22,388 bases of DNA from JALYNX01 sp035292605 (GTDB taxonomy: Bacteria; Actinomycetota; Acidimicrobiia; Spongiisociales; ZC4RG35): the NCBI GenBank assembly GCA_035292605.1, contig DATDPT010000199.1, positions 1 to 22,388 on the forward strand, read 5' to 3'. Below are positions 14,327 to 22,243 of the stretch, piece after piece (the stretch's first letter is position 1; every line of letters begins with the position of its first letter). Position numbers and translations under genes: made by a program. Under the pieces are notes generated by a model. That model searched no databases. It saw only the letters and a list, made by a program, of their open reading frames with translations, and was not told where the DNA came from.

Positions 14327-15487
14327 TCACGGCTCGGGGGCCCCGCCGGGTTCGAGGATCAGCCCCATCCGCTGCTCGGCCAGCTCTGGTCGGGAGAGGA
14401 GCCTTGCCTCGTCGGCGAGGACGAGGAGACGGGCCAGGTGAGGTAGTGACCGGGCGCTCTCGGCGCCGGCCACCATCCGAAAATGTGTTTGGAAGCCATT
14501 CAGGTAGGCGAGGAAGACGACGCCCGTCTTGTAGTGGAAGGTCGGTGTCGAAAACAGATGTCGCGACATCGGGATCGTCGGCTCGAGTAGAGACTTGTAG
14601 GCAGCGACATCCCCGCGATCGAGAGCCTGGAACGCGGCGGCGGCGACCGGGGCGATGGGATCGAAGACGCCGAGCAGCGCGTCTGAGTGCCCCTCAGCAT
14701 CTCCCAGTACGAGATCCACGAAGTTCAGATCGTCCCCGGTGAGCATCATCGTGCCGTCCGGCATCCGGCGACGCGTAACAACTTCCATTTCGGCGTCGAG
14801 TAGGGAGAGCTTGAGAGCTGACACCTTGCCCGGATGACCCCTGAGCAGTCCGAGGACCGTGTCCGCCGCCCGGTGAGAATCGGGTGACCCCCAGTACCCG
14901 GCGAGGGCCGGGTCGAATGCCTCGCCGAGCCAATGGATCATCACCGGGCGCGAGGAGGCGGAGATGACCTCGTCGTAGACAGTGGTGAAATCCTCGGGTG
15001 TGGAGGCGACGGCGGCAAGGTGACGCGAGCACATGAGGATGGCGGTTCCTCCCTGGTCCTCGATGAACGAAACCTGCTCCCGATAGGCGTGGGCGATTTC
15101 CGTCAGCGTTGGCCGCCGATCGTGCTCGAGTTGGTCGGTCATCGCTCCATACACCGCCGAGCCACCAAGGCTCTCCGCCTCCGTTGCGGTACGACGGACC
15201 AGCTCTTTGACCGTGTCCCAGCCCACTCCCGAGCCCCTTTGTGCAGTGTCCATGGCTTCAGCCACGCCGAATCCAAGGCTCCACAGATGACGTCGGAAGG
15301 AGAGCGTGGCTTCCCAATCGATCGGCGGTCCGGCGCCGGGAGCCTGGTCCTTCGTCGGATCGGAGACGACATGGGCTGCGGCGTAGGCGGTGCGAGAGGC
15401 GAAACCCCCCGGACCCGGCTCGATTGGGGCCCGATTGGACGGGCTCCAATCGATCTGACCCCCGTCCTCGGTAGGGAGCCTCAGCAT
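14327..15487 (-). CDS. DUF993 family protein (dihydrodipicolinate synthase-like)
   Basis: This is a 386-residue protein of the DUF993 family, which is related to the dihydrodipicolinate synthase/N-acetylneuraminate lyase TIM barrels (class I aldolases). The start MLRLPTEDGGQI at ATG 15487 is the family's normal N terminus; the frame is open to 15556 but that part overlaps the neighbour. Recognisable stretches are IDWEATLSFRRHLWSLGFGVAEAMDTAQRG and GGTAILMCSRHLA, then the segment VSALKLSLLDAE, which places a lysine on a barrel strand where the aldolase Schiff-base lysine would be. It starts 20 bp after the LLM oxidoreductase stop and shares its operator-controlled promoter. No Shine-Dalgarno is clear. 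A retro-aldol or lyase step is plausible but unproven. Confidence 0.82.
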   Translation of the reverse strand: MLRLPTEDGGQIDWSPSNRAPIEPGPGGFASRTAYAAAHVVSDPTKDQAPGAGPPIDWEATLSFRRHLWSLGFGVAEAMDTAQRGSGVGWDTVKELVRRTATEAESLGGSAVYGAMTDQLEHDRRPTLTEIAHAYREQVSFIEDQGGTAILMCSRHLAAVASTPEDFTTVYDEVISASSRPVMIHWLGEAFDPALAGYWGSPDSHRAADTVLGLLRGHPGKVSALKLSLLDAEMEVVTRRRMPDGTMMLTGDDLNFVDLVLGDAEGHSDALLGVFDPIAPVAAAAFQALDRGDVAAYKSLLEPTIPMSRHLFSTPTFHYKTGVVFLAYLNGFQTHFRMVAGAESARSLPHLARLLVLADEARLLSRPELAEQRMGLILEPGGAPEP

Positions 15488-15507
15488 GGGCCGTGGAGGA
15501 AGGTCAC

Positions 15508-16518
15508 TCAATCCCCGTTGGGGAACCGGACGTGGGGGATCACATGCTCGATCCACTGCTCGAGTTGGGCGGGATCCGGGGTGAGAGTGTGGAGCATGAA
15601 CTGCTCGACTCCGGCGTCGGCGCGAGCCTGCAGGGATTCGACTATCTCCTCGGGTGTCCCGAAGAGGTAGACCTGCTCCAGATATTCAGGTCCCCGTTCG
15701 GTGCTCATGACCCGGAGAAACGCATCGTGCTGCTCGCGACGCGCCGCTTGTGGGTCCTGAGTGGGGACGAAGTGCATGAAGTTCTCGTGGGCAACCGTGA
15801 CTGTCCCTGGATCGCGGCCGTTGTCCGTCATAAAGGCCTGCAGCTCCTCCCAGTCGCGGCGAATGTCCTCGGGCGGGCAAGTGGGCCTGGGAATCCAGCC
15901 CTCCGAGCGGAGAATGCGACGTTTGACGGTCTCGGCGAACCGGGGGGCCTCGGGCGAGGCCGGGTCCGCGAGCTGGGAGCCACCGCCGATCCAGACTTCG
16001 GGTCGACCCGTCGTCCTCGGCTCGATTTCGACATCCTCGATCGAGTAATACTGGCCCGCGTATGACACCCGTTGCCCCTCGAGGAGGGGAACGATGACGT
16101 CGAGAATCTCGTCGGTGCGGGGGCCGCGTTCGGACTTGGAGACCCCGGTCGCCGCGTATTCGGGCGGGTACCACCCGATCCCTGCCCCCAGGATGAAACG
16201 CCCCCCGGAAAGGAAGTGGAGCGTGGCGATTTGCTTTGCCAGCGAGACCGGCTCGCGGATGGGGAGCACCATCACCGACGTCCCCAGCATGATGCGATCG
16301 GTGACACCGGCGACCAGGGAGAGGGTTGTGAGCGGCTCCAGAAAGGACACCGAGTAGAGCCGTCGGGCGGTCAGGAGATGATCGGTGATGAATATCGAGC
16401 CAAAGCCCAGACCTTCACATTCCTTGGCGAAATCTATGATCCCCCGGGCACGGCCCGGACCGTCGTCACTCCAGATGAACGAGGGAAGGAACACGCCAAA
16501 CCGGCTCACATTCGGCAC
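15508..16518 (-). CDS. LLM class (luciferase-like) F420/flavin-dependent oxidoreductase
   Basis: This is a 336-residue TIM-barrel protein of the bacterial luciferase-like superfamily. It has the first strand FGVFLPSF, then GSIFITDHLL, IMLGTSVMVLPIREPV, the hallmark GGRFILGAGIGWYPPEYAATG, and the C-terminal PEVWIGGGSQ. In Actinobacteria many such proteins use coenzyme F420 and others use reduced FMN; the sequence fits the F420-type group but cofactor choice is inferred. The start is GTG 16518, preceded by GGAGGAG at five bases. The longer open frame to 16851 runs across the operator, both promoters and the start of the divergent gene, so it is rejected. First gene of the operon with DUF993. 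Likely an oxidation, reduction or monooxygenation at the head of the pathway. Confidence 0.88.
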   Translation of the reverse strand: MPNVSRFGVFLPSFIWSDDGPGRARGIIDFAKECEGLGFGSIFITDHLLTARRLYSVSFLEPLTTLSLVAGVTDRIMLGTSVMVLPIREPVSLAKQIATLHFLSGGRFILGAGIGWYPPEYAATGVSKSERGPRTDEILDVIVPLLEGQRVSYAGQYYSIEDVEIEPRTTGRPEVWIGGGSQLADPASPEAPRFAETVKRRILRSEGWIPRPTCPPEDIRRDWEELQAFMTDNGRDPGTVTVAHENFMHFVPTQDPQAARREQHDAFLRVMSTERGPEYLEQVYLFGTPEEIVESLQARADAGVEQFMLHTLTPDPAQLEQWIEHVIPHVRFPNGD

Positions 16519-16539
16519 GCGAACTCCTCCGTTCTGGGC

Positions 16540-16553
16540 TACAAACGATCGGC
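16540..16553 (-). promoter_or_regulatory. LacI-type operator, copy 4
   Basis: The plus strand reads TACAAACGATCGGC, matching 11/14 of the reverse-complement consensus, with one half-site perfect. It lies 21 bp upstream of the LLM GTG and just downstream of its -10. It is inverted relative to copies 1-3 with respect to the gene it precedes. Confidence 0.7.
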
Positions 16554-16557
16554 GAAG

Positions 16558-16587
16558 AAGATAACGTTGGTTGCCGGAGACCGTCAA
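16558..16587 (-). promoter_or_regulatory. Promoter of the LLM-DUF993 operon
   Basis: On the minus strand, -35 TTGACG (16582-16587) and -10 TATCTT (16558-16563) are separated by 18 bp. Transcription would start near 16551, inside operator copy 4. Confidence 0.55.
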
Positions 16588-16595
16588 CGAATCGG

Positions 16596-16626
16596 CTGAC
16601 GGTCGGAGAAAGCCAATACCTACAAT
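16596..16626 (+). promoter_or_regulatory. Possible promoter of the ABC importer operon
   Basis: A near-consensus -10 TACAAT (16621-16626) forms the left end of operator copy 5. The best -35 is CTGACG (16596-16601), at a long 19-bp spacing, or TGACGG at 18 bp. The overlap of -10 and operator would give direct repression. Confidence 0.4.
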
Positions 16627-16634
16627 CGTTTGCT
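16621..16634 (+). promoter_or_regulatory. LacI-type operator, copy 5
   Basis: TACAATCGTTTGCT matches 13/14 of the consensus. It lies 41 bp upstream of the substrate-binding protein ATG and 81 bp centre to centre from copy 4, so the divergent region carries a separate operator for each direction. Confidence 0.78.
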
Positions 16635-16675
16635 CCCGCACGCTGCGGGGACCTGCAACATGAGGAGGAGTAGGA

Positions 16676-18058
16676 ATGAAATCGTGGAAGAGACTGGCGG
16701 CGATCCTCGCCGTCTTGGCGCTGGTAGTCGCAGCGTGTTCAGACGGGGCGGGAGACACCACCACCACGGCCGGGGAAGGTGGCACCACCGAGCCGGCAAC
16801 TGACACCACCGACGGGGAAGGCACAGATACGACGGCAGGCGGCGAGCCCATTGTCGCCGCGACCTCCCTGCCACTGACCGGCGACTTCTCAATCCCGGCA
16901 TCGAAGCATCTCGACGGTTACCAGCTGTGCGTCGATCTCATCAATGATCGCGGCGGGGTGCTGGGACGGCCCCTCGAGCTGGAATTCGAAGACAACCAGT
17001 CCGATCAGGAGATCGCCGTCACCCAGTACGAGCGCATGGTGGCCGAGGCCGACATCCTGTTCGGGACCTTCTCCAGCCTCCTCACCGGCCCGACGTCGGC
17101 GATCGCCGAGCAGAACGGCATGGTCTACCCGGTTCCCTCGGGTGGCGCCCAACGAATTTGGGAGCGCGGCTTCGAGAACATCTTCTACTTCCAGGCTCGG
17201 CCGGCTGAAGGCGTCGGCTCGGCTCCGGTGAATTCCCTGCTCTACTACCGCGACCAAGGCCTCATCTCCGAAGAGGATTTCCCCGAGACCGCCGCGGTGG
17301 TCTACGCCGATGACCCGTTCGCGGCTGCGGGCCGCAACGGTCTGGCCGGCGGGACGGTCAACGACCCGGCAACGGGCGATGTCCTAGCCGACCTGGCCCC
17401 CGGCTTCCTCGCCGACGCGGGCATCGAGATCGTGTTCGACGAGCAGTGGCCGGTTGGCTTCACCGACTGGACCACTTTCGCCAACTCGATCGCATCCAGC
17501 GGTGCGGAGTCGGTCTGGGCGGCCACGGCCTCCGTGGACGAGACGATCGCATTGATTCAGGGCCTCCAACAGGTGGGTCACCAACCCTCGTTCGTGTGGA
17601 CGTCCCAGGGCGCACAGGTCGAATTCCTCGACGAGCTCGGAGACGCGGCCAACGGCATCACGATGCACACGGTTTGGCATTCGTCTGCCGAGTATGTCGG
17701 GTTGCTGGCCGGTGAGGAGTACACCAACCAGGACTTCCAAGCCGACTTCGAGGCCGCCTTCGACAGGGCGCCCGACGAGGACGAGGCGATCCCATTTGCC
17801 GTCTGTCAGGGGATGGAGCAAGCAATGATCGGCGCAGGGTCCACGGACAACGCCGCCATCGCTCAATGGCTACGTGATCGGACGGCCGACGACCCGGTGC
17901 GAACCGTGCTCGGTGATTTCCATTGGGACGAGCGCGGTCTCCCCATCGGCCGTGACTACCTCCTGAACCAGTGGCAGGACGGCACCCTCGAGTTCGTCTA
18001 CCCGGTCGGGGAGGGTCTCGACACGGTGGATATGGTCTTCCCCAAGTCTGAGTGGTAA
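16676..18058 (+). CDS. ABC importer substrate-binding lipoprotein (HAAT / branched-chain amino acid type)
   Basis: This is a 460-residue lipoprotein. Residues 1-20 form a lipoprotein signal with charged start and the lipobox VAAC (Cys21). A Thr/Gly/Glu/Asp-rich tether follows to about residue 57, then a LivJ-type type I binding fold (IVAATSLPLTGDFSIPASKH at its start, NDRGGVLGRPLELEFEDNQS soon after). The ATG at 16676 has AGGAGGAG six bases upstream. It captures the substrate outside the membrane for the importer encoded downstream. HAAT receptors bind branched-chain amino acids, amides, urea and also many aromatic acids, so the ligand cannot be named; in this setting it is most likely the inducing carbon source. 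The gene is followed by a stem-loop before the ATPase genes. Confidence 0.92.
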   Translation: MKSWKRLAAILAVLALVVAACSDGAGDTTTTAGEGGTTEPATDTTDGEGTDTTAGGEPIVAATSLPLTGDFSIPASKHLDGYQLCVDLINDRGGVLGRPLELEFEDNQSDQEIAVTQYERMVAEADILFGTFSSLLTGPTSAIAEQNGMVYPVPSGGAQRIWERGFENIFYFQARPAEGVGSAPVNSLLYYRDQGLISEEDFPETAAVVYADDPFAAAGRNGLAGGTVNDPATGDVLADLAPGFLADAGIEIVFDEQWPVGFTDWTTFANSIASSGAESVWAATASVDETIALIQGLQQVGHQPSFVWTSQGAQVEFLDELGDAANGITMHTVWHSSAEYVGLLAGEEYTNQDFQADFEAAFDRAPDEDEAIPFAVCQGMEQAMIGAGSTDNAAIAQWLRDRTADDPVRTVLGDFHWDERGLPIGRDYLLNQWQDGTLEFVYPVGEGLDTVDMVFPKSEW

Positions 18059-18074
18059 CCAAGAGAAAGGGGCC

Positions 18075-18105
18075 AGAGGGGCCGGCTAGTTTCGCCGGCC
18101 CCTCT
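18075..18105 (+). terminator. Strong stem-loop between binding-protein and ATPase genes
   Basis: A perfect 12-bp stem, AGAGGGGCCGGC (18075-18086) with GCCGGCCCCTCT (18094-18105), encloses a 7-base loop. No U-tract follows, so it is not a textbook terminator. It may stabilise the upstream mRNA or attenuate transcription, giving more binding protein than membrane complex. Confidence 0.6.
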
Positions 18106-18128
18106 AGCCCGCAAGTTAGGAGCACCTC

Positions 18129-18866
18129 GTAGCTGACCTGTTAGAAGCCCGCGAGATCAGCAAGGCATATGGCGGGGTCCAGGCCGTAAAGGCGTGCTCG
18201 TTCTCCGTGTCCGCAGGATCGATCACCGGTCTTATCGGCCCCAACGGCGCCGGAAAGACCACCGCTTTCGACATCATCAGCGGCATCGTCACGCCTGACG
18301 AGGGCAGTGTGGAGTTCGACGGCAAAGACGTGACCGCCTGGCTGCCACACAAGATCACCCGAAGCGGGATCAGCAGGACCTTCCAGATCACCCGGACATT
18401 GGGCGATCTCACGGTGCTGGAAAACATGGTGGTCGGCTCACCGACCGGTGGCTGGCGCAGCCTTCTCGGATCTCGCATTCTGAAGCGCGAGGAGGACCGG
18501 GCCATGGACCTACTTCGTTTCGTTGGGATCGACAAGCTCGCCTTGGCGCCGGCTGACTCTCTTTCCTACGGGCAGAAGAAACTGCTCGAGTTCGCCTCCG
18601 TGCTCATGCCGGAGCCCAAGCTTGTCATGCTCGACGAACCGGCAGGCGGTGTGAATCCAACACTCATGGGGAGGATCATGGATCACATCCGTGAGTTGAA
18701 CGCCGCCGGGATGTCCTTCTTGATAGTGGAGCACAACATGGACGTGGTGATGTCACTGTGCAGCACGATCGTGGTCATGGCCCATGGTGAGGTTCTCACC
18801 AAAGGCACTCCCGATGCGATCCGCGCCGACGACATTGTCCTCGATGCGTATCTGGGCAGGGTCTAG
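18129..18866 (+). CDS. ABC importer ATPase, LivG-type
   Basis: This is an ATPase of about 245 residues. Walker A is GPNGAGKT (about 37-44), the signature is LSYGQKKLLEF, Walker B is LVMLDEPAGG, and the LivG-type Q-loop region GISRTFQITRTLGDLTVLEN precedes the signature. Homology clearly begins upstream (ADLLEAREISKAYGGVQAV), but no ATG, GTG or TTG exists there. AGGAG (18118-18122) is followed six bases later by GTA at 18129, where a GTG would be ideal. The first conventional start is GTG 18207, which would lose the first beta strands and leave only 6 residues before the domain core. I annotate from 18129 as the likely biological start. Coupled by three bases to the second ATPase. Confidence 0.85.
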   Translation, partial: VADLLEAREISKAYGGVQAVKACSFSVSAGSITGLIGPNGAGKTTAFDIISGIVTPDEGSVEFDGKDVTAWLPHKITRSGISRTFQITRTLGDLTVLENMVVGSPTGGWRSLLGSRILKREEDRAMDLLRFVGIDKLALAPADSLSYGQKKLLEFASVLMPEPKLVMLDEPAGGVNPTLMGRIMDHIRELNAAGMSFLIVEHNMDVVMSLCSTIVVMAHGEVLTKGTPDAIRADDIVLDAYLGRV

Positions 18867-18869
18867 CCG

Positions 18870-19604
18870 ATGGCCCTCCTCGAAATCGAAAACGTCGTCG
18901 CCGGTTACGGAGCCGGCCCTGACATCCTCAACGGGATCACCCTCAATATCGACGCCGGGACCTCGTATTGCATCGTCGGTCCGAACGGGGCGGGGAAGTC
19001 GACGCTCCTCAAGGCCATCGCCGGCTTCCTCAAGCCAAGGGCTGGAGAGGTCCGATTCGACGGGACAGCGATGAACGGATCACGTCCGGATCAGATGCTG
19101 GCCGCCGGCGTCTGCTTCGTCCCCCAAGACGCCACTCTCTTCCCCATGATGACGGTCAAGGAGAACCTGGCGATGGGTGGCTACCTCATCACCGATCGCT
19201 CACTGCTGCGCGAGCGGATGGACATGGTCTATGAGACGTTCCCCGCGTTGGCCGAGCGCAAGAGCCAGAGCGCGGGGACCCTGTCCGGTGGTGAGCAACA
19301 GATGGTCACCTTGGGACGAGCGCTGATGATCGAGCCCAAGGTGGTCATGATCGACGAACCCAGTCTCGGCCTGGCGCCGATGATCGCCGATCAGATATTC
19401 GAGAAGATCCGCGGATTTGGCGACCTCGGGATCACGGTCGTGCTCGTCGAACAGAATGCGGTCAAGGGCTTGGAGACTGTCGATTGGGGTTTCGTCCTCG
19501 ACCTCGGATCGTTGGAGTTCGAAGGCCCCGCCGACGGCATCCTCGCCGACCCGAGGATCCGAGAGCTCTATCTGGGCAAGCAACTGGCGCCGCGGGAGCA
19601 GTGA
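18870..19604 (+). CDS. ABC importer ATPase, LivF-type
   Basis: This is a 244-residue ATPase. Walker A is GPNGAGKS (37-44), signature LSGGEQQMVTLGRALM, Walker B VVMIDEPSLGLAPM, then the H-loop region where LVEQN replaces a histidine-containing motif, as is normal for LivF. The ATG at 18870 follows the LivG-type stop by three bases. It pairs with the LivG-type subunit to power the two permeases encoded next. Length and motif order are typical of the branched-chain amino acid transporter family. Confidence 0.92.
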   Translation: MALLEIENVVAGYGAGPDILNGITLNIDAGTSYCIVGPNGAGKSTLLKAIAGFLKPRAGEVRFDGTAMNGSRPDQMLAAGVCFVPQDATLFPMMTVKENLAMGGYLITDRSLLRERMDMVYETFPALAERKSQSAGTLSGGEQQMVTLGRALMIEPKVVMIDEPSLGLAPMIADQIFEKIRGFGDLGITVVLVEQNAVKGLETVDWGFVLDLGSLEFEGPADGILADPRIRELYLGKQLAPREQ

Positions 19605-19608
19605 TCTG

Positions 19609-20481
19609 ATGCAGTATGTGCAGATACTGGTGCTGGGGCTGTTACTGGGCAGCATCTACGCCATGATGGCCTCGGGTCTCACCCTCCTCTTCGGGGTGAT
19701 GCGGGTGGTCAACCTCGCTCACGCCGCCTTCATCCTCATCGCCTCCTATCTCACCTACATGCTCTACGAGAGCCTGACCCTGGACCCGATGCTGTCGCTA
19801 TTCATCACGATGCCTCTGATGTTCGGTCTCGGAGTGGGGGTCTACCTGGTGTTGTTCCCCCGGCTCGAGAACAGTCCGCGTTACGTCGAGATGACGGTCC
19901 TGCTCACCTTCGGTCTCGCCCTGATCGTGGAGGGGCTGCTCACGTTCATATTCACCGGCACCTTTCGCACCGTCAGGCCGGAATACGCCTCGACGGCGAT
20001 CACGGTCGGTGAGATTTTCATACCCACCAGCCAGCTCTACGCCTCGGTGATCAGCTTCGCCTTGCTGATCGGCCTTTGGCTGATTCTCCGCTTCACCAAG
20101 ACGGGGACGGCGATCCGGGCGACGATGCAGAACCGGGCCGCAGCCCAGATCGTCGGTGTCAATGTACGCCGGGTGTCCGCTCTCGCGTTCGGGTTCGGCA
20201 TGGCCCTCGCCGGCGCTGCCGGCTCGCTGCTGAGCTTCATGTTTCCCTTCTTCCCGGCCAAACATTGGCAATGGATCGCCCTGCTGCTGGCCCTCATAGT
20301 TCTCGGGGGCATGGGGAGCATCAAGGGGGCGATCGTCGGCGCCCTGCTCCTCGCGGTCGCCAGCGCGTTCGTGACCGACACCTTTGGCCCCACGTGGTCG
20401 CCGATCACGTTCTATCTGACGCTCTTCCTCATCCTGATGGTCAGGCCCCAGGGCCTCTTCGGCGCAAAGCTGAGGTTGTAG
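19609..20481 (+). CDS. ABC importer permease, LivH-type
   Basis: This is a 290-residue inner-membrane permease starting at ATG 19609, four bases after the LivF stop, with GGGAG about ten bases upstream. About eight hydrophobic helices are visible, beginning LGLLLGSIYAMMASGLTLLFG. The ATPase-contacting cytoplasmic loop is VGVNVRRVSALAFGFGMALAGAAG (about 180-204) and the family-typical MGSIKGAIVGALLL follows. The open frame back to 19417 lies in the upstream ATPase and is not used. Confidence 0.92.
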   Translation: MQYVQILVLGLLLGSIYAMMASGLTLLFGVMRVVNLAHAAFILIASYLTYMLYESLTLDPMLSLFITMPLMFGLGVGVYLVLFPRLENSPRYVEMTVLLTFGLALIVEGLLTFIFTGTFRTVRPEYASTAITVGEIFIPTSQLYASVISFALLIGLWLILRFTKTGTAIRATMQNRAAAQIVGVNVRRVSALAFGFGMALAGAAGSLLSFMFPFFPAKHWQWIALLLALIVLGGMGSIKGAIVGALLLAVASAFVTDTFGPTWSPITFYLTLFLILMVRPQGLFGAKLRL

Positions 20482-20483
20482 CG

Positions 20484-21506
20484 ATGGCAGTCGTCGAACA
20501 GCGCGAGGAGCTCGTCGAAGGGCCGCCCGGCCGCAAGCCTGGAACGAGGTCGCGTCGGGTGACGCTGATCATCGCCCTCGGGGTGGTCCTCTTGTTTCCC
20601 GCGGTCGCGGTGCCCATCTTCGACTCATATGCCTACTTCATGCAGGTCGGGATGTTGATGCTGATGTGGATCGCGATGTCGTCGAGTTGGAACATCATCG
20701 GCGGGTTCGCCGGGTACATCTCCTTGGGGCACGGTGTCTTCTTTGCGATTGGTGGATACTCCGCCGGGCTCGCCCTCGCCCACTGGGACATCTCGCCTTT
20801 CCTCTTCCTCCCGTTCGCTGGTCTCGCCGCGGTGGCCGTGGGTTTCCTCGCCGGTCTCATCACGTTGAGGACCAGGGGGCCCGCCTTTATCGTGGCGACG
20901 ATCGCCATGCTCTTCCTCTTCCTGCTCTGGTTCGACAATTGGGAGTTCATCGGTGGGTCGAACGGTCTCGACCTGCCCCTGGTCGATATCCCGGTCCGGT
21001 GGTTGAAGGTGCCCTTCTATTACGCGATGGCGATCTCGGCCGCCGGCGCCGTATATCTCTCCTATCGGGTTGCCCACTCCAAGTTCGGGCTCGGTCTACG
21101 CGCCATCAGCCAGGACGAGACCAAGGCAGAAGTGGCCGGGATCAACACCAGGTGGTACAAGGTTTGGGCCTTCGCACTGAGCGCCTTCTTCATCGGGACT
21201 TCTGGGGCGATTTATGGCTACTCGCTGACTCATCTCCGGCCTCTGACGTTCTTCGGAATAGCCGTCGCTGCCCGCATGGTCCTCATGTCGATCATCGGCG
21301 GGAGGGGCACGGTGGCGGGCCCTGTCGTCGGCGCCGTCCTCATCATCGGGATCAACGAGTTTGCGGTGCGCCAGTTCGGTCAGACCGAGCTCAATATCGT
21401 CTTCACCGGGGCGATCCTGGTGACCGCCCTCCTCTTCTTCCCGCAGGGCATAGTCGGCAGCCTGCGCAAAGCAGGTCGGCTCCCGGCGTTCTTGGATTGG
21501 GATTAG
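20484..21506 (+). CDS. ABC importer permease, LivM-type
   Basis: This is a 340-residue permease with a basic N-terminal extension of about 27 residues before the first helix. The core begins MLMLMWIAMSSSWNIIGGFA and has GYISLGHGVFFAIGGY, the classic LivM segment. The coupling loop is VAGINTRWYKVWAFALSAFF. The ATG at 20484 follows the LivH stop by two bases. Its TAG stop overlaps the TAA stop of the convergent hydrolase pseudogene, and there is no terminator hairpin between them. It completes a five-gene importer in the standard order binding protein, G, F, H, M. Confidence 0.92.
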   Translation: MAVVEQREELVEGPPGRKPGTRSRRVTLIIALGVVLLFPAVAVPIFDSYAYFMQVGMLMLMWIAMSSSWNIIGGFAGYISLGHGVFFAIGGYSAGLALAHWDISPFLFLPFAGLAAVAVGFLAGLITLRTRGPAFIVATIAMLFLFLLWFDNWEFIGGSNGLDLPLVDIPVRWLKVPFYYAMAISAAGAVYLSYRVAHSKFGLGLRAISQDETKAEVAGINTRWYKVWAFALSAFFIGTSGAIYGYSLTHLRPLTFFGIAVAARMVLMSIIGGRGTVAGPVVGAVLIIGINEFAVRQFGQTELNIVFTGAILVTALLFFPQGIVGSLRKAGRLPAFLDWD

Positions 21507-22211
21507 CTACCGGGGATCACTGGCACCAGGAGCCGTGAAAGTGCCCCCGGTCCGGTGTGGATGCTCACCCGGCTGCCGAATATCTCCTCTGGTCTGTCTT
21601 GCGGGTCGTCGTGAAGGAACGGTCCGCATCCGGTCAACCGGTTCTTGAAGGTGGTGAGCGAGGCATCCCCGAGATCCCCTTCATACTCGTAGTCGTTGCC
21701 CCGGACGGTCAGACCCAGCCGATACCCCGCCGGCACGACGATCGAGGTCGGCCAGATCTCGACGTCCAGCTCATAGACCTCACTGGGGGTCAAAGGCTCG
21801 CCCCGGTCGTGGGTGTGGTACGGCCGGTAGGGGAGGCTCACATCGAGGTCGAGACTGCGCAGCGAGGCGCGCAGCCAACGCTGGGCGATGGGGTTATGCG
21901 GGTCGATGGCGCCCTGAAATGTGACCTCCACGCCTTCGGGGTCGAAGACGCGCACCACGGCGAAGATGTCGGCATCCTTCGTCGCCGACGCCACGAACAG
22001 CTTCAGGGCTAAGGCCGAGCGCACGAACCCCTCGACGTTGCCTCGGAGGTGGAGCCCCTGCCCACCCCAGTTGCCGGCAGAGAGCAGGGGGACATCGATC
22101 TTGGCCCAGCCCGGGGACCGATCCCGATGGAAGGCATCCATCGGTCCGGAGCACCAGACCATCGTCCATCTCGATCGGGACGTCCCATTCGATATGCATC
22201 TCGGTCGTCAT
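21503..22211 (-). pseudogene. CocE/NonD-family hydrolase, internally deleted
   Basis: The ATG at 22211 begins MTTEMHIEWDVPIEMDDGLV, the normal start of CocE/NonD (X-Pro dipeptidyl-peptidase-like) serine hydrolases of about 550-600 residues. Around 22140 the text jumps, with a frame change, to DAFHRDRSPGWAKIDVPLLS, a mid-protein segment. About 38 residues later, near 22013, it jumps again (GNVEGFVRSA to LALKLFVASA) into the C-terminal jelly-roll domain, which then runs intact to TAA at 21503. The catalytic GxSYxG region and much of the cap and core are missing, so no hydrolase activity is possible. Operator copy 6 still precedes the start. What was lost is judged from memory of the family; an assembly error is the alternative. 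Confidence 0.8.
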
Positions 22212-22243
22212 GACGGGAGTCAGAGCGTAATGGATAGTCTGCC

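Noticed and set aside
16660..16678. ATG at 16660 as an alternative start near the binding protein
   Set aside because: It is in a different frame, and the lipoprotein signal begins at 16676 behind a clear ribosome site.
16519..16851. N-terminal extension of the LLM oxidoreductase frame up to 16851
   Set aside because: It crosses the operators, promoters and start of the divergent binding-protein gene, and a good Shine-Dalgarno sits before GTG 16518.
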